44,138 nucleotides of DNA from Planctomycetota bacterium (GTDB lineage: Bacteria > Planctomycetota > UBA8742 > UBA2392). Position 1 is the stretch's first letter; the number at the start of each line of letters is the position of its first letter. The stretch spans positions 81,638 through 125,775 of the forward strand of contig QEVF01000009.1 of the NCBI GenBank assembly GCA_003576915.1, read 5' to 3'. Below the pieces are notes generated by a model, which saw nothing but the letters and a program-made list of their open reading frames with translations, searched no databases and was not told the origin of the DNA. A program made the position numbers and the translations under genes. Positions 40,130-44,138 of this stretch are shown here, one piece after another.

Positions 40130-41278
40130 ATGTCGAACCCTTGGAAACTGGACAAAGACGGCGAGCAACTGCTTGCCAAGGCGGACAAGGTCGCCCGCGA
40201 GGTCATCGCGCCCATGGCGGCGGAAACGGACGAAAAGGCCGTCTTCCCGCGCAAGGCCATCGAGGCCATGAAGAAGGAAGGCCTGCTCGCGCTGGTCAGC
40301 GACAAGAAGGTGGGCGGCCACGGCCAGGGCCTGCGCGCCGGCGTCGCAGTCTGCGAGCGCTACGCCCGCGAATGCCCTTCGACGGCCATGATCATGAAGA
40401 TGCATCACTGCGGCACCGCCGTGCTCGAGGCCCACGGCACGGAGGCTCTGCGCAGGCAGGTTGCCAAAGACGGCGCCTTGACCACCCTGGCTTTCTCCGA
40501 ATACGCCTCGCGCAGCCACTTCTGGCTGCCCCAGAGCACTTCGGCCAAGACCCCCAAGGGCTTCAAGCTCAACGCCGCCAAGCAGCTCATCACCAGCGCC
40601 GGCGAATGTGACATCTACGTGTGGTCCAGCAAACCCGCCGCAGCCGAAGGCTTTTCCAGCATCTTCGCCGTACCCGCCCACAGCGCGGGCCTGAAGATCC
40701 CCAAGCCCTACTCGGGCATGGGACTGCGCGGCAACGCCTCAGCGCCCATCACCGCCGAAAACGTCGAGATTCCATCGGACCACCTGCTCGGCCCCGACGG
40801 CAAGGGCTTTGACGTGATGATGGGCATCGTCATGCCCTGGTTCTCGCTGCAGAACTGCGCTGTCTCCGTGGGCTGCATGGAGGGCGCCCTCGACCGCGCC
40901 ATCAAGCATGTCACCAGCACCGGCTACGCCTACGACAACTCGAAAATCGCCGACTTGCCGCAGGTACGCCAGCACGTGGCCAAGATGCGCTGCAGAATCG
41001 ACATGGTGCGCGGCTTCCTCCTCGACGCCCTGGACGCCATCGAAGGCAGCCGCGCGGATGCCGTGCTGCGCGTGCTGCAATCGAAGGTCATCGGCTCTGA
41101 AGCCTCTCTCGAAGTCCACGACCTCGCCATGCGCATCTGCGGCGGCGCCGCCTATCGCCGGGAAGTCGGCGTGGAGCGCTTCTTCCGCGACAGTCGCGCA
41201 GCCACGGTCATGGCGCCGGTGGCTGATGCGCTCTACGAGTTCATCGGCAAGGCCGCCTGCGGCATGCCCGTGTTCTGA
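40130..41278 (+). CDS. Acyl-CoA-dehydrogenase-fold flavoprotein, catalytic Glu not evident
   Basis: A 382-aa protein with a very strong AGGAGG ribosome site. The acyl-CoA-dehydrogenase order is complete: helical N-domain (LLAKADKVAREVIAPMAAE), middle beta-domain (LAFSEYASRSHFW, ITSAGECDIYVWSS) and C-terminal helical domain (GGAAYRREVGVERFFRDSRA). The block that normally reads YEGTxE and supplies the catalytic Glu here reads TVMAPVADALYEF, so the standard base is missing at that place. Relatives without it include flavin-dependent monooxygenases of the DszC/SfnC kind. With core MetE, PhnD-like and OsmC-like neighbours, a role in organosulfur or methyl metabolism is a reasonable inference. Confidence 0.85.
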   Translation: MSNPWKLDKDGEQLLAKADKVAREVIAPMAAETDEKAVFPRKAIEAMKKEGLLALVSDKKVGGHGQGLRAGVAVCERYARECPSTAMIMKMHHCGTAVLEAHGTEALRRQVAKDGALTTLAFSEYASRSHFWLPQSTSAKTPKGFKLNAAKQLITSAGECDIYVWSSKPAAAEGFSSIFAVPAHSAGLKIPKPYSGMGLRGNASAPITAENVEIPSDHLLGPDGKGFDVMMGIVMPWFSLQNCAVSVGCMEGALDRAIKHVTSTGYAYDNSKIADLPQVRQHVAKMRCRIDMVRGFLLDALDAIEGSRADAVLRVLQSKVIGSEASLEVHDLAMRICGGAAYRREVGVERFFRDSRAATVMAPVADALYEFIGKAACGMPVF

Positions 41279-41350
41279 TGCCCGGGGGCGCGGCCAGTGA
41301 TGGCTGACGTGAGAAAACGGACAGGGCGAGTCGGCTTTGCCTGCGGCGCT

Positions 41351-41378
41351 TTGACAGGCGGCATACAAAGCCTAGACT
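41351..41378 (+). promoter_or_regulatory. Promoter of the RimK-RCK gene
   Basis: -35 TTGACA (41351-41356, perfect consensus), 16-nt spacer, -10 TAGACT (41373-41378). The ATG is at 41422, giving a leader of roughly 36 nt. Confidence 0.65.
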
Positions 41379-41421
41379 CGCCCTTCCGCCTATCCTGCCC
41401 CGGCGCCCGCGCCGTAAACCC

Positions 41422-42627
41422 ATGCACATCGCGATCCTGTCCAGCAACGCCAACCTTTACTCCACGCGCCGCATCTGCGAGGCCATTGTTTCACGGGGGC
41501 ACACCTACAAGGTCATGCACCCGATGAACTTCTCGATTCTCGTCGAGAGCAACAACCCCACGCTGCACTACAACAACAAGCCCATCGACAAGTTTGACGC
41601 CGTCATCCCGCGCATTGGAACGTCCATCACGTTTTTCGGCACCGCCGTCGTGCGCCAGTTCGAGCAGATGGGCGTGTTCTGCCTCAACAGCGCCTACAGC
41701 ATCCAGGTCAGCCGCGACAAGCTGCGCTGCATCCAGCATCTCTCACGCCACCCCATCGGCATGCCCAAGACGGCCTTTGTTCGGCAGAAGAAGAGCGTGC
41801 TCAAGGCCATCGAGGATGTCGGCGGCGCGCCCGTGATCATCAAGCTGCTCGAAGGAACCCAGGGCATCGGCGTGATCCTCGCCGACAACACCAAGATCGC
41901 CGAAGCCATCATCGAGACTTTGCAGACCACCAAGCAGAACGTGCTGATTCAATCCTTCGTGCGCGAGAGCCGCGGCAAGGACATCCGCGCCTTTGTTGTG
42001 GGCGGGCGCGTCGTGGCCGCCATGCGGCGCAAGGCCAAGGGCGACGAGTTCCGCAGCAATGTGCATCGCGGCGCCAGCGTCGAGGGCATCAAGCTTGACG
42101 CGCTCTACGAAAGCACCGCCATTCGCGCCTCCCAGGTGCTGGGCCTGCACTGCGCCGGCGTGGACATGCTGGAGGGCAAGGACGGCCCCATGGTCATGGA
42201 AGTGAACTCCTCGCCGGGCCTTGAAGGCATCGAGCGCGCCACCCACGTCGATATCGGCGATGCCATCATCCAGCACATAGAGCAGCAGGTGCTGTTCCCT
42301 GATATCGACATCCGCCAGAAGCTGACCCTGCAGAAGGAGTACGGCGTGGCCGAGTTCCAGCTTTCGCGCGAAAGCTCCATCTGCGGCAAGACCCTGCGCG
42401 AAAGCGGCCTGCGCGAAAAAGACATCCTCGTGCTCAACATCCAGCGCGGCACGCTGAACATCCCCAACCCCAAGAGCACCCGGCAACTGCTGGCCAACGA
42501 CGTGCTGCTCTGCTTTGGCAGCCTCCTTGCCATGCGTTCGCTCGTTCATGTCGGCGTTGTGCCTCACAAGCTCGACACGCCACCCCCGCCCCGCCGCGGC
42601 CGCAAGCGCTCCCCCGCCGCGGCCTGA
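41422..42627 (+). CDS. RimK-type ATP-grasp ligase with C-terminal RCK_C domain
   Basis: A 401-aa ligase-like protein. The N-terminal domain (1-90; MHIAILSSNANLYSTRRICE, DKFDAVIPRIGTSITFFGTA) and the ATP-grasp domain (90-295) match RimK: KTAFVRQK, APVIIKLLEGTQGIGVILAD, VLIQSFVRESRGKDIRAFVV and the metal-binding VMEVNSSPGLEGIE. RimK enzymes add glutamate or similar residues to proteins or small molecules. Residues about 312-385 form an RCK_C (TrkA_C) ligand-binding domain (FQLSRESSICGKTLRESGLR, LLANDVLLCFGSLLAM). The Arg/Pro tail is low complexity. The fusion suggests ligand-controlled ligation; the substrate is unknown. Confidence 0.9.
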   Translation: MHIAILSSNANLYSTRRICEAIVSRGHTYKVMHPMNFSILVESNNPTLHYNNKPIDKFDAVIPRIGTSITFFGTAVVRQFEQMGVFCLNSAYSIQVSRDKLRCIQHLSRHPIGMPKTAFVRQKKSVLKAIEDVGGAPVIIKLLEGTQGIGVILADNTKIAEAIIETLQTTKQNVLIQSFVRESRGKDIRAFVVGGRVVAAMRRKAKGDEFRSNVHRGASVEGIKLDALYESTAIRASQVLGLHCAGVDMLEGKDGPMVMEVNSSPGLEGIERATHVDIGDAIIQHIEQQVLFPDIDIRQKLTLQKEYGVAEFQLSRESSICGKTLRESGLREKDILVLNIQRGTLNIPNPKSTRQLLANDVLLCFGSLLAMRSLVHVGVVPHKLDTPPPPRRGRKRSPAAA

Positions 42628-42681
42628 AGGCGCGATACCTTTGCCGCTGTGCAGGGTTTCATGGTCATCACGGAGGTGGCC

Positions 42682-43950
42682 ATGGTGCGTCTTGCGTTCT
42701 CGCTTCTTGCCCTAAGTTGGCTCTCGCTGGTTGCAACCGCACAGGACACCGCAAAACCCGCCGAACTGACCGAAGGCGCCAAGTCGCTCCTTGAGCGCCT
42801 CGACGCCGACAAGGACGGCAAACTCTCCGAGAACGAACTTCCTGAACGCGCCCGCGCCTCCTTCAAGAACTTTGACCAAAACGGCGACGGTTTCATCGCC
42901 GGCGATGAACTCAACAAAGCCGCTGAAGCTGTCGCCAATGCCCAGCCCCGCGAAAAGGGCAAGAACACCAAACGCGACATCGGCAAGCTGATGAAATCCG
43001 ACTACAGGCGCGACGAGCAAAGCGGCCTGTTTTTGCAAGCCGCGCGCGACTACAACGCCGCCACCAACGGCGAAGCCCTGCTGATCCTGAAGGATGGCAA
43101 AGTCCTGCTTGATGTCACCGACAACGGCTACGACGCCAAGCGCGAACACGAACTGGCCAGCGGCACCAAGAGTTTTTCAGGCATCGTCGCGGCACTCATG
43201 GTCGAGGATGGCCTGATGAAGTGGGACGAGCTGGCCTGTGAAACGCTCACGGAATGGAAGGGCGACGCCCGCGAGAAAATCACAATCCGCATGCTGCTGT
43301 CATTGTGTGCGGGCCTGCCGCCGGAACAGGACGCCTTGCAGGGCCCCGCCACCAAAGACAAGTACGCCTATGCCGTGGCGCTCAAGTGCAAACACGAGCC
43401 GGGAAGGAAGTTCGAATACGGCCCCGCCCAGTTCTATGCCTTTGGCGAGATCGTCAAACGCAAGCTGAAGGACAAGAACGAAGACATCAAGAGCTACTTC
43501 ATGCGCAAAGTGGGCGAGCCCCTGGGCATGAAGCTGACCTGGCGCACCGACGCCGCCAACAACCCCCACGTGCCCCACGGCGTGTTCATCACGGCCAATG
43601 AGTGGGCCAAATTCGGCGAATGGGTGCGGCTGGGCGGCAAACTCGGCGACAAGCAGCTATTGAAGCAGGAACTTCTGGACGAGTGCTTCAAGCCGGGCAA
43701 GGCCAACAGGAACTATGGGCTTACATGGTGGCTCGGCGGCGGCGCCGATGAAGACGGCGAAAGCGAAGGCAAAGTCGCCACGACCGAAGCCGGTGTGCCG
43801 AAGGATCTCGTGTATGCCGCGGGCAAGGGCAAACAGCGGCTCATGATCTCGCGCGAGGCCGGCCTGACCATTGTGCGCCTGGCCAAGGACACCAACACGT
43901 TTGAGACAGACCAGTTCTTCTCCTGGCTCACGCGCGGCAAGAAGGCCTGA
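42682..43950 (+). CDS. Exported EF-hand / beta-lactamase-fold serine hydrolase
   Basis: A 422-aa protein. I start at the ATG at 42682, which has GGAGG 5 nt upstream and opens a signal peptide (MVRLAFSLLALSWLSLVATA). Two canonical EF-hand loops follow: D41-E52 (DADKDGKLSENE) and D65-E76 (DQNGDGFIAGDE), which should bind calcium. From about 115 comes a class C beta-lactamase/DD-peptidase-like fold with the SxxK nucleophile motif Ser160-Gly-Thr-Lys163. The expected YxN motif is altered (EYGPAQFYAFGE). A carboxylesterase, peptidase or lactamase-like role is possible. A REP-like hairpin lies 27 nt after the stop. Confidence 0.85.
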   Translation: MVRLAFSLLALSWLSLVATAQDTAKPAELTEGAKSLLERLDADKDGKLSENELPERARASFKNFDQNGDGFIAGDELNKAAEAVANAQPREKGKNTKRDIGKLMKSDYRRDEQSGLFLQAARDYNAATNGEALLILKDGKVLLDVTDNGYDAKREHELASGTKSFSGIVAALMVEDGLMKWDELACETLTEWKGDAREKITIRMLLSLCAGLPPEQDALQGPATKDKYAYAVALKCKHEPGRKFEYGPAQFYAFGEIVKRKLKDKNEDIKSYFMRKVGEPLGMKLTWRTDAANNPHVPHGVFITANEWAKFGEWVRLGGKLGDKQLLKQELLDECFKPGKANRNYGLTWWLGGGADEDGESEGKVATTEAGVPKDLVYAAGKGKQRLMISREAGLTIVRLAKDTNTFETDQFFSWLTRGKKA

Positions 43951-43977
43951 CCGCGCAAGGTCAGTGCCTGTTCACGT

Positions 43978-44000
43978 GGCATCGGCACCTTGCCGATGCC
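43978..44000. repeat. REP-like hairpin, distant relative of the RAYT-linked repeats
   Basis: A perfect 10-bp stem GGCATCGGCA (43978-43987), CCT loop, TGCCGATGCC (43991-44000). The core ATCGGC...GCCGAT is that of the REP hairpins flanking the RAYT gene about 36 kb away. It may also end transcription of the gene stopping at 43950, though no T tract follows. Confidence 0.65.
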
Positions 44001-44014
44001 GGAGTAATCGACGA

Positions 44015-44046
44015 CCGCACTGGGTTCCATATCGAAACCAGTGCGG
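44015..44046. repeat. 9-bp inverted repeat of unknown function
   Basis: CCGCACTGG (44015-44023) and CCAGTGCGG (44038-44046), perfect, with a 14-nt loop. It lies in the final 188 bp, where no gene is seen before the window ends. Confidence 0.5.
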
Positions 44047-44138
44047 CCCCGTCACCGATCGCACCAGCCAGCCGGCAAACCCTGAAGTCGTCTTCGGCCT
44101 GGCCAATATCATCACGCGATACTCCGTCTGCTTTGACG

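Overview
The window is GC-rich, gene-dense bacterial chromosome with about 36 protein genes on both strands and no tRNA, rRNA, CRISPR array or prophage that I can see. The gene content suggests a member of the Planctomycetota or a close relative. The clues are a DUF1549/DUF1553-type protein with a CAQCH haem-like motif, a membrane-anchored squalene-cyclase-like toroid protein, a DUF58 plus BatA-like pair, a cytochrome/PDZ/thioredoxin-like secreted protein and many signal-peptide or lipoprotein hypotheticals. This is inference from family composition; there is no 16S gene in the window.

Layout. 1-1722: the tail of one DUF481-like barrel protein, MscL with an added zinc ribbon, and a second DUF481-like protein. 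1739-3461 (minus): pyruvoyl arginine decarboxylase and agmatinase, a two-step arginine to putrescine operon. 3612-7320 (minus): a toroid protein translationally coupled to a zinc-ribbon/HEAT membrane protein, then an amidinotransferase/DDAH-like enzyme. 7394-9543: a small membrane protein, a REP-associated tyrosine transposase between its repeats, and a TIM-barrel isomerase. 9652-15244 (plus): an envelope/glycan cluster of nucleotide-sugar epimerase, secreted metalloprotease, GT9-GT2 fusion glycosyltransferase, ICMT-like methyltransferase and HAD phosphatase. 15234-19199 (minus): BatA-like protein, DUF58 protein and UbiB/ABC1 kinase-like protein. 19409-22552 (plus): a predicted selenoprotein and a DUF1549 protein. 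22600-28441 (minus): three tandem secretin-N-like secreted paralogues, a coiled hypothetical and a carboxypeptidase-regulatory-like protein. 28743-32560 (minus): SucD, an HhH-like protein, a HEAT-like lipoprotein, ribosomal protein S16 and a hypothetical. 32725-33999: a FixC-like flavoprotein. 34108-37302 (minus): a very large cyclase-ATPase-TPR regulator. 37653-41278 (plus): a four-gene operon of OsmC-like, PhnD-like, core-MetE and acyl-CoA-dehydrogenase-like proteins. 41422-43950: a RimK-RCK_C protein and an EF-hand beta-lactamase-fold protein.

The most notable item is at 19409-20656. One reading frame, with signal peptide, thioredoxin-like region, CVHCH haem motif and two PDZ domains, is interrupted only by two TGA codons (19577 and 19586). 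These sit exactly where a redox CxxC would be, giving U-D-T-U-G-D-C. A hairpin with an AGGUU loop lies 25 nt after the second TGA and 34 nt after the first, matching the geometry of a bacterial SECIS element. I read it as a double-selenocysteine (UxxU) exported redox protein.

Other points of interest: an 89-bp insertion with a 27-bp imperfect direct duplication rebuilds the start of the divergent UbiB-like gene and creates a 39-codon upstream ORF that ends on its TTG start; several promoters place the -10 box only 6-7 nt before the start codon, implying leaderless mRNAs; and the OsmC/PhnD/MetE/ACAD operon looks like an uncharacterised sulfur or methyl pathway.
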